A stretch of DNA of 7,257 bases from Pseudomonadota bacterium (GTDB lineage Bacteria; Pseudomonadota; Alphaproteobacteria; Rhizobiales; Devosiaceae). Made by a program: the position numbers and the translations under genes. The notes beneath the pieces are model-generated. The model did not search any database. It saw only the letters and a program-made list of their open reading frames with translations, and was not told the DNA's origin. Each line of letters opens with the position of its first letter. Position 1 is the first letter of the stretch. This document shows, piece after piece, positions 1 through 5,760 of this stretch. Where the stretch lies: positions 1 through 7,257 of the forward strand of contig JAEZHZ010000136.1 of NCBI GenBank assembly GCA_023436745.1, given 5' to 3'.

Positions 1-915
1 CGTCACAAGGCTGAAGCCCTGATTCACGACGGGGCCGCCCGCCGGCGGTTCTATGAAGCGCTGGTGACATCGCCCGGGATCGAGGTGGCGGAACAGCGCG
101 GTGAAGGTCAGGCGGCGGCGGAACAGCTGCTTGCCAGCCACGCTGCCGGCGTAGGGCAGGGGCTGGTCTGGCTGATCGGCGCCGGTCCCGGCTCGGAGGA
201 TCTGCTGACCCTTCGGGCACAGCGTCTCCTGCAGGAGGCGGACGTCATCGTCCATGACCAGTTGGTGCCGCAGGCAGTTGTCGACATGGGCCGCCGCGAT
301 GCCGAGCGCATCAGCGTCGGCAAGGCAAAGGGCCACCACAGTTTTTCCCAGGCGCAGATCAACACGCTGATCGTGCGCCTTGCCGGTGAAGGCCGGCGGG
401 TGGCGCGTCTCAAGTCCGGTGATCCAATGGTGTTCGGCCGCGCCGGCGAGGAGATAGCCGCCCTGCGCAAGGCGGGCATTGCCTACTCCATCGTTCCGGG
501 CGTCAGCGCTGCCCTGGCGGCGGCCGCCGATACGGCCACTCCCGTCACCCTGCGCCAGGTTTCGAGCGGCTTCGTCGTGGCGACTGCCCACGGAGCGGAT
601 GATGGCGAACTCGCCCACTGGGTTGCCCTGGCGCAATCGGGGCTCACCGTGGCGCTCTACATGGGCAAGTCCATTTCCGCGGACGTCGCAGGCAGGCTAC
701 TCGCCCATGGGGCGCCGGCCGATCTCCCCGTCGGCATAGTGGTCAACGCCGGTCGCGCCGGGCGCACCACCTACTCCGGTTCGCTTGCGGGTCTTGCCGC
801 CAACCGGATCGACTTCGCCGATGGCCCAGCGGTCATCCTGGTCGGGCGCGCCGTTGCTGCCGGCGACTGGGCCGATGCCGCGGTCTTTGCCGCCCCGAAC
901 TTCAAGGTAGCCTGA
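1..915 (+). CDS. cysG: Siroheme synthase CysG, 3'-terminal part (uroporphyrinogen-III C-methyltransferase domain); 5' end outside window
   Basis: The reading frame is open from base 1, so this gene begins upstream; a GTG at 64 is internal. The first ~25 visible residues (…RRRFYEALV…) resemble the end of the precorrin-2 dehydrogenase/ferrochelatase half of CysG. The rest is a complete SAM-dependent uroporphyrinogen-III methyltransferase domain: the GAGPG SAM-binding loop at visible residues ~60-64, DxLV at ~86-89, the GKAKGHHS block at ~107-114, the RLKSGDPMVFGRAGEE motif at ~136-151 and VPGVSAA at ~165-171. The enzyme methylates uroporphyrinogen III to precorrin-2 and, through the missing N-terminal half, oxidises and ferrochelates it to siroheme. 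Siroheme is the cofactor of the reductase encoded at 1227-2882, so the linkage is functional. The stop is one base before the next start, which indicates one transcript. An alternative is a monofunctional CobA/SUMT, but the N-terminal remnant favours full CysG. Confidence 0.93.
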   Translation, partial: RHKAEALIHDGAARRRFYEALVTSPGIEVAEQRGEGQAAAEQLLASHAAGVGQGLVWLIGAGPGSEDLLTLRAQRLLQEADVIVHDQLVPQAVVDMGRRDAERISVGKAKGHHSFSQAQINTLIVRLAGEGRRVARLKSGDPMVFGRAGEEIAALRKAGIAYSIVPGVSAALAAAADTATPVTLRQVSSGFVVATAHGADDGELAHWVALAQSGLTVALYMGKSISADVAGRLLAHGAPADLPVGIVVNAGRAGRTTYSGSLAGLAANRIDFADGPAVILVGRAVAAGDWADAAVFAAPNFKVA

Positions 916-916
916 C

Positions 917-1240
917 ATGGAAATTCTCACCGGCAACGAACTGGTCAGTGGCGCCACCGTCTATCTCGATCCGCACGGCCACTGGGTCGAGGACCTGCAG
1001 GCAGCCCGCCTGTTCGGCAAGGACGACGCCGAGGCCCGTGACGCCGCGCTGGCCGCCAGCAAGGCCACGGGCCGCATCAACAGCCTCGAAATCGAGGAAG
1101 TGGACCAGGTGGACGGCGCCCTCGTGCCGCGGCGCCTGCGCGAACGCATCCGGGCGGCGGGCCCCACCGCTCCCCTCAACCTGAACGGCGTGGCCTTCGA
1201 CCGCCAGCGTCTGGGTAAGGACGATCATGTATCGATATGA
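917..1240 (+). CDS. DUF2849 domain-containing protein of the cysG-cysI cluster
   Basis: A 107-residue soluble protein with no signal peptide, membrane segment or cysteine. Its N terminus (LTGNELVSGATVYLDPHGHWVEDL), alanine-rich middle and C-terminal PRRLRERIRAAGP segment match my memory of DUF2849, a small family that in alphaproteobacteria sits between the siroheme synthase and sulfite/nitrite reductase genes. The ATG lies one base after the cysG stop, and an AAGG at 904-907 could serve as ribosome binding site, so translation is probably coupled to cysG. The last 14 bases overlap the start of the reductase gene. The biochemical function is unknown. From context it could be a chaperone, siroheme-delivery factor or small accessory subunit, but nothing in the sequence proves this. 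The family call is fairly secure; the role is not. Confidence 0.85.
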   Translation: MEILTGNELVSGATVYLDPHGHWVEDLQAARLFGKDDAEARDAALAASKATGRINSLEIEEVDQVDGALVPRRLRERIRAAGPTAPLNLNGVAFDRQRLGKDDHVSI

Positions 1241-2882
1241 CGAATTCGACGCGGCCTTCGTCGCCAGCCGCACCGAGCAGTTCTCCGATCAGGTAAAGCG
1301 GCGGCTGTCGGGCGAGATGACCGAGGAGCAGTTCCGGCCGCTCCGGCTCATGAACGGGCTCTACCTGCAGCTGCATGCCTACATGCTGCGCATTGCCGTG
1401 CCCTATGGCACGCTGTCGTCGCGCCAGATGCGTAAGCTTGCCCACATCGCGCGCACCTATGACCGCGGCTATGGCCACTTCACCACCCGCCAGAATATCC
1501 AGTTCAACTGGCCGCGCCTCAGCGACGTGCCGGCCATCCTGAAGGACCTGGCGAGCGTCGAAATGCACGCCATCCAGACCTCGGGCAACTGCATCCGCAA
1601 CGTCACCACCGACCAGTTCGCCGGTGCCGCCGCCGACGAGATTCTCGATCCGCGTCCCATCGCCGAGATCATCCGGCAATGGTCGAGCCTGCACCCCGAA
1701 TTCTCCTACCTGCCGCGCAAGTTCAAGATCGCCATCACCGGCGCCGCCCATGACCGCGCCGCCATCCGCTTCCACGATATCGGCCTGCAGGCGGCGAGGA
1801 ACGCGGCTGGCGAGATCGGCTGGGAAGTCTGGGTCGGGGGAGGGCTGGGTCGTACGCCCATGGTCGGCAAGCTGATCAACAGCTTCGTGCCCAACGAGCA
1901 CCTGCTCGCCTATCTGGAGAGCATCCTGCGCGTCTACAATCGCTATGGACGGCGCGACAACAAGTTCAAGGCCCGCATCAAGATCCTCGTTCACGAGGAA
2001 GGGCTGGAAACCATAAAGGGTCAGGTCGAGGCCGAGTTCGCAGAGGTCCGCGGTGGCGTGCTCACCCTGCCGCAGGATGAGGTCGACCGGATCACTGCCT
2101 ACTTCGCGCCGCCGCGGTTCGTGCATCAGACGGTGACCAGGCTCGATATCGGCTACGAGTCGATCCTTGACCCGGCCTATGGCCGCTGGCTGGACAACAA
2201 CATCAATGCCCACAGCCAGCCGGGCTATGCCTCCGTGACCATCTCGCTGAAGCCGGTGGGCGGCGCGCCCGGCGATGCGACCGCCGATCAGATGGACGCC
2301 GTTGCGGACCTCGCCGAGCGCTACTCGCACGACGAGCTTCGCGTCACCCACGAGCAGAACCTGGTGCTGCCACACGTGGCTCTGGCGGACCTGCGTGCCG
2401 TCTATGACGGGCTGGTCGGCGCCGGACTGGCCGATGGCAATGTCGGTACCATCGCCGACATGATCTGCTGCCCGGGGCTCGATTTCTGTGCCCTGGCGAA
2501 TGCTCGATCCATACCCCTGGCGCAGGAAATCTCGAGGACCTTTGCTTCACCAGAGCGGCAGAAGCAGATCGGCGAGCTCAAGATCAAGATCTCTGGCTGC
2601 ATCAATGCCTGTGGCCACCACCATGTGGGTCATATCGGCATTCTCGGAGTCGAGAAGAAGGGCGGCGAGCTCTACCAGATCACGCTGGGCGGGGACGCCA
2701 CCGAGCGGGCCGGCGTGGGCAAGATCATAGGGCCGGGCTTCGAGGCAGAGGCGGTGCCCGCTGCCATCGAGAAACTGGTCGACACCTACATCGCCCGCCG
2801 CACAGAGGGCGAGAGCTTCATCGATGCCTATCGCCGTCTCGGCGAGGCTCCGTTCAAGGAGGCCCTTTATGGCGCTGCCTAA
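1227..2882 (+). CDS. cysI: Siroheme/[4Fe-4S] sulfite reductase hemoprotein (nitrite/sulfite reductase family), probably ferredoxin-dependent
   Basis: A 551-residue cytoplasmic enzyme of normal family length, catalysing six-electron reduction of sulfite to sulfide (or nitrite to ammonia). The four ligands of the [4Fe-4S] cluster coupled to siroheme are visible as C415-x5-C421 and C458-x3-C462, within CCPGLDFC and SGCINACGHHH. Residues matching the anion- and siroheme-binding set of E. coli CysI are present: R55 in LRIAVPYG, R88 in TTRQN, R124 in NCIRNV, and K165/K167 in LPRKFK. Ferredoxin-like half-domains frame the two sulfite/nitrite reductase domains. The start has a TAAGGA ribosome binding site at 1216-1221 and overlaps the upstream gene by 14 bases; the 3' end overlaps cysH by 14 bases. 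There is no flavoprotein CysJ here, and an FNR and a ferredoxin follow downstream, so ferredoxin is the likely donor. The cysH neighbour favours sulfite over nitrite as substrate. Confidence 0.93.
   Translation: MYRYDEFDAAFVASRTEQFSDQVKRRLSGEMTEEQFRPLRLMNGLYLQLHAYMLRIAVPYGTLSSRQMRKLAHIARTYDRGYGHFTTRQNIQFNWPRLSDVPAILKDLASVEMHAIQTSGNCIRNVTTDQFAGAAADEILDPRPIAEIIRQWSSLHPEFSYLPRKFKIAITGAAHDRAAIRFHDIGLQAARNAAGEIGWEVWVGGGLGRTPMVGKLINSFVPNEHLLAYLESILRVYNRYGRRDNKFKARIKILVHEEGLETIKGQVEAEFAEVRGGVLTLPQDEVDRITAYFAPPRFVHQTVTRLDIGYESILDPAYGRWLDNNINAHSQPGYASVTISLKPVGGAPGDATADQMDAVADLAERYSHDELRVTHEQNLVLPHVALADLRAVYDGLVGAGLADGNVGTIADMICCPGLDFCALANARSIPLAQEISRTFASPERQKQIGELKIKISGCINACGHHHVGHIGILGVEKKGGELYQITLGGDATERAGVGKIIGPGFEAEAVPAAIEKLVDTYIARRTEGESFIDAYRRLGEAPFKEALYGAA
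2856..2862 (+). promoter_or_regulatory. Ribosome binding site AAGGAGG for cysH
   Basis: A perfect AAGGAGG lies inside the end of the reductase gene, six bases before the ATG at 2869. It decides the start: the longer frame from the ATG at 2824 would add 15 residues that look like out-of-frame cysI translation and has no comparable site. Confidence 0.85.
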
Positions 2883-4143
2883 GCTGGCTCCAACTCCGGT
2901 TGCGCACGACAGGCTGCGCGCTCTCGGGATTCTCGCCCTCAACGGCATGTTCGACGAGATGGACGCGGTGGGCGTGCTCCGCTACGCCACCACCGAGGTG
3001 CTGCCGGGGGACCTGGCGATCGTGTCGTCCTTCGGGGCCGACTCGGCGGTGCTGCTGCACATGGTTTCGCAGGTCGATCCGTCCCTGCCGGTCTATTTCC
3101 TCGAGACCGGCAAGCACTTCACCGAGACGCTCGAATACGTCGAGACGCTCAAGCAGCACCTGGGGCTCAGCAATGTCATCGCCATCCATCCGGCGGCTTC
3201 CGACATTACCCGGTTCGACCCAAAGGGTGACCTGTGGGAGACCGATCCGGATTCCTGCTGCCATATCCGCAAGACCGAGCCGCTGGAGCCGGTTACGGAG
3301 ATGTTCGGAGGCTGGGTGACCGGCCGCAAGCGCTACCAGACCCGCGAGCGCGGCGTGCTGCCGCACTTCGAGCTCACCAGCGACGATCGCATCAAGGTCA
3401 ACCCGCTGGCCTATTTCTCGGACGCGGATGTCGCCGAGTATCGCAAGACCCACAATCTGCCGGAGCATCCGCTTTATCCGCGGGGCTACAAGTCCATCGG
3501 ATGCGCGCCGTGTACATCAATCGTCGCCGAGGGCGAGGATCCGCGGGCAGGGCGGTGGCGGGGCCTCAACAAGAAGGAATGCGGCATCCATTACGACTTC
3601 AACGGAGCGATCGCCAAGCCGACGGCCCCGGCCGTCCGCCATACGCTGTGGAAGGACGGGGCGTTCATCGCCGATCCGTTCAAGGCGTGGGAAGAGGGAG
3701 CTGATCCGAGCGCCGCGCGCTATGTCCACGTCCCGGTTCAGGTTTTTCTGGCCGAGCGTGACGCTTTCCTTGCCAACCCGCACCCTCTCGGGCTGCTGGT
3801 GTCGCCCGGCGACAAGGTCGAGGACGTTGCCGACGACCTCGCGCGCTTCGCCTCGATCGCCATCCGCTTTCCTGCTTTCACCGACGGACGGGGGTATTCG
3901 ACGGCCCGTCTGCTTGCAGAACGTTACCGCTACGGCGGCGAAGTGCGAGCAATCGGGGATATTCTGCAGGATCAGATACCCCTGATGCGCCGCTGCGGCA
4001 TCAACGCCTTCGTCGTCGAGCACGAACCTACGCGCCAGGCGCTGGTCGAGAACCGGCTGCCGGAGGTCGCGCTCTTCTACCAGCCTGTCGGAACGACGGA
4101 GGTTCCCGCGGGAACCCGCCCCTTCCTTCGCCGCCCTCATTGA
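2869..4143 (+). CDS. cysH: CysH-type [4Fe-4S] adenylyl-sulfate (APS/PAPS) reductase fused to a C-terminal DUF934 domain
   Basis: A 424-residue two-domain protein. Residues ~30-250 form the PP-loop reductase: the nucleotide-binding SSFGADSAVLLH at 53-64, ETGKHF at 79-84, CC at 130-131, TGRKRYQTR at 151-159, C212-x2-C215 and the catalytic ECGIH with C238. The CC…CxxC set marks [4Fe-4S] enzymes, which normally use adenosine 5'-phosphosulfate with thioredoxin and release sulfite and AMP; single-cysteine PAPS reductases lack it. Residues ~256-424 are a complete DUF934 domain, with LWKDGAF at 260-266, FPAFTDGRGYSTARLLAERY at 334-353 and MRRCGINAF at 373-381. DUF934 is usually a separate small protein in sulfite-reductase operons, with unknown function. 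No frame break or stop separates the halves. The gene overlaps cysI by 14 bases with a strong ribosome binding site. The CysH call is secure; the APS preference is family inference. Confidence 0.93.
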   Translation: MALPKLAPTPVAHDRLRALGILALNGMFDEMDAVGVLRYATTEVLPGDLAIVSSFGADSAVLLHMVSQVDPSLPVYFLETGKHFTETLEYVETLKQHLGLSNVIAIHPAASDITRFDPKGDLWETDPDSCCHIRKTEPLEPVTEMFGGWVTGRKRYQTRERGVLPHFELTSDDRIKVNPLAYFSDADVAEYRKTHNLPEHPLYPRGYKSIGCAPCTSIVAEGEDPRAGRWRGLNKKECGIHYDFNGAIAKPTAPAVRHTLWKDGAFIADPFKAWEEGADPSAARYVHVPVQVFLAERDAFLANPHPLGLLVSPGDKVEDVADDLARFASIAIRFPAFTDGRGYSTARLLAERYRYGGEVRAIGDILQDQIPLMRRCGINAFVVEHEPTRQALVENRLPEVALFYQPVGTTEVPAGTRPFLRRPH

Positions 4144-4270
4144 GGTAAGCGGAGCCGACAACTCACCTTAGCACGGGGCCGCTGGTGACAGCGGCGGTTC
4201 CCATCCGAGAGAACGGGGCTTCCCCGATGGGACCGGCCGGGCGACACCCGGCCAGAATGGACGTTGATAC
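4144..4270 (+). other. Intergenic leader with three hairpins before the FNR gene
   Basis: This 127-base gap separates the cysG-cysH run from the FNR gene. Three hairpins can be drawn: GCCGCT 4178-4183 with AGCGGC 4190-4195; TCCCATC 4199-4205 with GATGGGA 4226-4232, enclosing GGGG 4215-4218 with CCCC 4222-4225; and GGCCGGG 4235-4241 with CCCGGCC 4247-4253. None is followed by a T run, so a classical intrinsic terminator is not supported. The last hairpin ends 17 bases before the FNR start and could affect its translation. I recognise no known riboswitch family and no clear -35/-10 pair. The purine-rich AGAATGGA at 4254-4261 is a weak ribosome binding site. Confidence 0.4.
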
Positions 4271-5296
4271 ATGAGCACTGAGATCACTACCGATGTCGTC
4301 GTCATTGGCGCGGGGCCGTGCGGACTGTTCGCCGCCTTCGAACTCGGGCTGCTCGACGTGAAATGCCACTTCATCGACATCCTGGACCGCCCCGGCGGGC
4401 AGTGTGCGGAGCTCTATCCGGAAAAGCCCATCTACGACATTCCCGGCTTCCCGGTGGTCACCGGCCAGCAGCTCACCGACAACCTGATGGCGCAGATCGC
4501 GCCGTTCTCGCCGGAATTCCACTTCTCGCGCATGGTCAACACGCTCGAGAAGCTGCCCGATGGCACCTTCCGGCTGACCACGGACGCCGACGAGACCTTC
4601 TACTGCAAGGTGGTGGTGATCGCCGCCGGCGGCGGCTCGTTCCAGCCCAAGCGCCCGCCCGTGGAAGGTATCGAGCAGTACGAGAACAAGTCGGTCTTCT
4701 ATGCCGTCCGCAAGATGGATGATTTCCGCGATCAGGACGTGGTGATCGTCGGCGGCGGCGACTCGGCGCTCGACTGGACCCTCAACCTGCAGCCCATCGT
4801 GCGCACGCTGACGCTGGTGCACCGCCGCGACGCCTTCAAGGCCGCCCCGGCTTCGGTCAACAAGATGAAGGACCTCGTCGCCGAGGGTAAGGTCAACTTC
4901 CAGCTCGGCCAGGTTTCCCGCCTCGACGGCGAGAACGGGCAGATCAACCACGTCCACCTCACCACCGAGGCCGGCGACCTGTCCATCCCCGCTACGCGCC
5001 TGCTGCCGTTCTTCGGGCTGACCATGAAGCTCGGCCCTGTGGCCGACTGGGGGCTCGAACTCAACGACAACACCATCGTGGTCGACACCGAGAAGTTCGA
5101 GACCTCGGTGCCGGGCATCTTTGCCATCGGTGACATCAACTGGTACCCGGGCAAGCTGAAGCTGATCCTTTCCGGCTTCCACGAGGCCGCCCTGATGGCA
5201 CAGGCTGCCAAGAAGATCATCTCGCCCGACGAGCGCGTGGTGTTCCAGTACACCACCAGCTCCACCAAGCTGCAGAAGAAGCTGGGCGTGGTCTGA
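4271..5296 (+). CDS. Ferredoxin--NADP+ reductase, thioredoxin-reductase-like (YumC) type
   Basis: A 341-residue flavoprotein. The N-terminal FAD motif GAGPCG lies at 13-18, and PGGQCAELYPEK at 41-52 matches the flavin-contacting region of the family. The NADPH-binding Rossmann motif GGGDSALDW is at 161-169 with HRRD at 184-187, the arginines expected to contact the 2'-phosphate. A second FAD motif, GIFAIGD, is at 282-288. Where thioredoxin reductase has its CxxC active site this protein has YAVR (144-147), and it keeps the C-terminal extension FQYTTSSTKLQKKLGV. These two features together separate the FNR type from true thioredoxin reductases. It catalyses reversible electron transfer between NADPH and ferredoxin in the cytoplasm. 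The position between the sulfite reductase cluster and a [2Fe-2S] ferredoxin suggests it feeds the reductase, though such FNRs also serve heme oxygenase and Fe-S assembly. The start is the first ATG after the leader. Confidence 0.93.
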   Translation: MSTEITTDVVVIGAGPCGLFAAFELGLLDVKCHFIDILDRPGGQCAELYPEKPIYDIPGFPVVTGQQLTDNLMAQIAPFSPEFHFSRMVNTLEKLPDGTFRLTTDADETFYCKVVVIAAGGGSFQPKRPPVEGIEQYENKSVFYAVRKMDDFRDQDVVIVGGGDSALDWTLNLQPIVRTLTLVHRRDAFKAAPASVNKMKDLVAEGKVNFQLGQVSRLDGENGQINHVHLTTEAGDLSIPATRLLPFFGLTMKLGPVADWGLELNDNTIVVDTEKFETSVPGIFAIGDINWYPGKLKLILSGFHEAALMAQAAKKIISPDERVVFQYTTSSTKLQKKLGVV

Positions 5297-5307
5297 GGCC
5301 CGTGCCT

Positions 5308-5340
5308 GTCGCGCACTCCGGCGGGAGTCTGCGCGACTTT
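5308..5340 (+). terminator. Candidate terminator/attenuator hairpin between FNR and ferredoxin genes
   Basis: GTCGCGC (5308-5314) pairs with GCGCGAC (5331-5337) and ACTCC (5315-5319) with GGAGT (5324-5328), with a GGCG loop and a two-base CT bulge. This gives a 12-bp GC-rich stem starting 11 bases after the FNR stop. It is followed by only TTTCC, so termination may be partial, allowing read-through to the ferredoxin gene. It could equally act as a 3' mRNA-stabilising hairpin. Confidence 0.55.
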
Positions 5341-5350
5341 CCACCCCCTT

Positions 5351-5400
5351 GCCCCCCACCAAGGCGGGGGCTAAGCACAGCCCGCCGCGGAGGAGCCCCC
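5351..5400 (+). promoter_or_regulatory. Possible alternating secondary structure around the ferredoxin ribosome binding site
   Basis: GGGGGCT (5366-5372) can pair with AGCCCCC (5394-5400), which lies directly before the ATG at 5402 and places the GGAGGAG ribosome binding site (5389-5395) in the loop and edge of the hairpin. GGGGGC (5366-5371) can instead pair with GCCCCC (5351-5356), which would free the site. The two folds exclude each other. The tract is C/G-rich, so chance pairing is possible, and it also resembles the C-rich/G-rich intergenic inverted repeats common in this bacterial order. Confidence 0.3.
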
Positions 5401-5401
5401 G

Positions 5402-5722
5402 ATGAAGATCCACGTTACCGACCAGGCCGGTGAAACCCACGAGCTCGAGGGTCTCGAGGGCTGGCGCGTGATGGAGGTCATCCGCGACTGGGGCCTCAAC
5501 ATCAAGGCCGAGTGCGGTGGCGCGCTGAGCTGCGCCACCTGCCACGTCTATGTCGACAGCGACTGGCTCCCCACCGTCGGTACCCCGAGCGAGGAGGAGG
5601 AGGAGATGCTCGACAGCGTCGGCGACGTCCGCTCCAACTCCCGCCTTTCCTGCCAGATCCTGTGCAGCGACGACCTCGACGGCCTCAAGCTCACCCTCGC
5701 CGCCAGCGCCAGCAAGGACTGA
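5402..5722 (+). CDS. [2Fe-2S] ferredoxin, adrenodoxin/putidaredoxin-like
   Basis: A 106-residue acidic protein. Cluster ligands are C38-x5-C44-x2-C47 in ECGGALSCATC and C84 in RLSCQI, spaced as in vertebrate-type/bacterial ferredoxins of the adrenodoxin class rather than plant-type ones. A run of five glutamates (residues 64-68) followed by MLD matches the acidic partner-docking helix of that class. It is a one-electron carrier in the cytoplasm. Placed after an FNR gene and a siroheme reductase, it is a good candidate for the carrier from FNR to sulfite reductase, but this class also serves Fe-S cluster assembly and cytochromes P450, and no isc genes or P450 are visible here. A strong GGAGGAG lies six bases before the ATG. 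The gene is convergent with the flavin reductase gene, 26 bases apart. Confidence 0.92.
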   Translation: MKIHVTDQAGETHELEGLEGWRVMEVIRDWGLNIKAECGGALSCATCHVYVDSDWLPTVGTPSEEEEEMLDSVGDVRSNSRLSCQILCSDDLDGLKLTLAASASKD

Positions 5723-5760
5723 CCCCGGCGGCGGGCGAGGAATGCCGCTTATTCTGCGGC
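5723..5760. other. Short convergent intergenic region with weak hairpin
   Basis: Only 26 bases separate the ferredoxin stop from the flavin reductase stop. GCCGC (5744-5748) and GCGGC (5756-5760) can form a 5-bp stem whose loop contains the reductase stop codon. There is no T run on either strand, so a bidirectional terminator is possible but weakly supported. Confidence 0.25.

Noticed and set aside
1176..2375. A 399-codon open frame on the minus strand opposite the sulfite reductase gene
   Set aside because: It lies wholly antisense to a gene with complete catalytic motifs, has no recognisable domain, and long antisense frames are expected where GC-rich third positions suppress stops.
2824..2868. 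Longer CysH start at 2824
   Set aside because: The 15 extra residues lie deep inside cysI, and the ATG at 2869 has a perfect AAGGAGG at ideal spacing.
2854..3468. A minus-strand frame opposite cysH, and another opposite its 3' half at 3517-4161
   Set aside because: These are shadows of the CysH-DUF934 gene, with no ribosome binding site or domain to support them.
4144..4270. Intrinsic terminator for the cysG-cysH run
   Set aside because: Hairpins exist but none is followed by a T run, so only a structured leader is claimed.
4257..4274. Five-codon open frame MDVDT whose stop overlaps the FNR start as ATGA
   Set aside because: Such short frames occur by chance, no good ribosome binding site precedes it, and no regulatory peptide logic (such as repeated sulfur amino acid codons) is visible.
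5349..5377. Possible promoter for ferredoxin, TTGCCC and TAAGCA with a 17-base gap
   Set aside because: The -10 matches consensus at only two positions and the tract is better explained by the C-rich/G-rich pairing.
5441..5460. Small CTCGAGG direct repeat in the ferredoxin gene
   Set aside because: It encodes the LEGLEG stretch of the ferredoxin N-terminal region and is explained by the protein sequence.
4163..5545. A 460-codon open frame on the minus strand opposite the FNR gene and into the ferredoxin gene
   Set aside because: Its composition (many G, R, H, V and E, no fold motif) is typical of a GC-bias shadow, and it crosses the leader, an intergenic hairpin and two well-identified genes.
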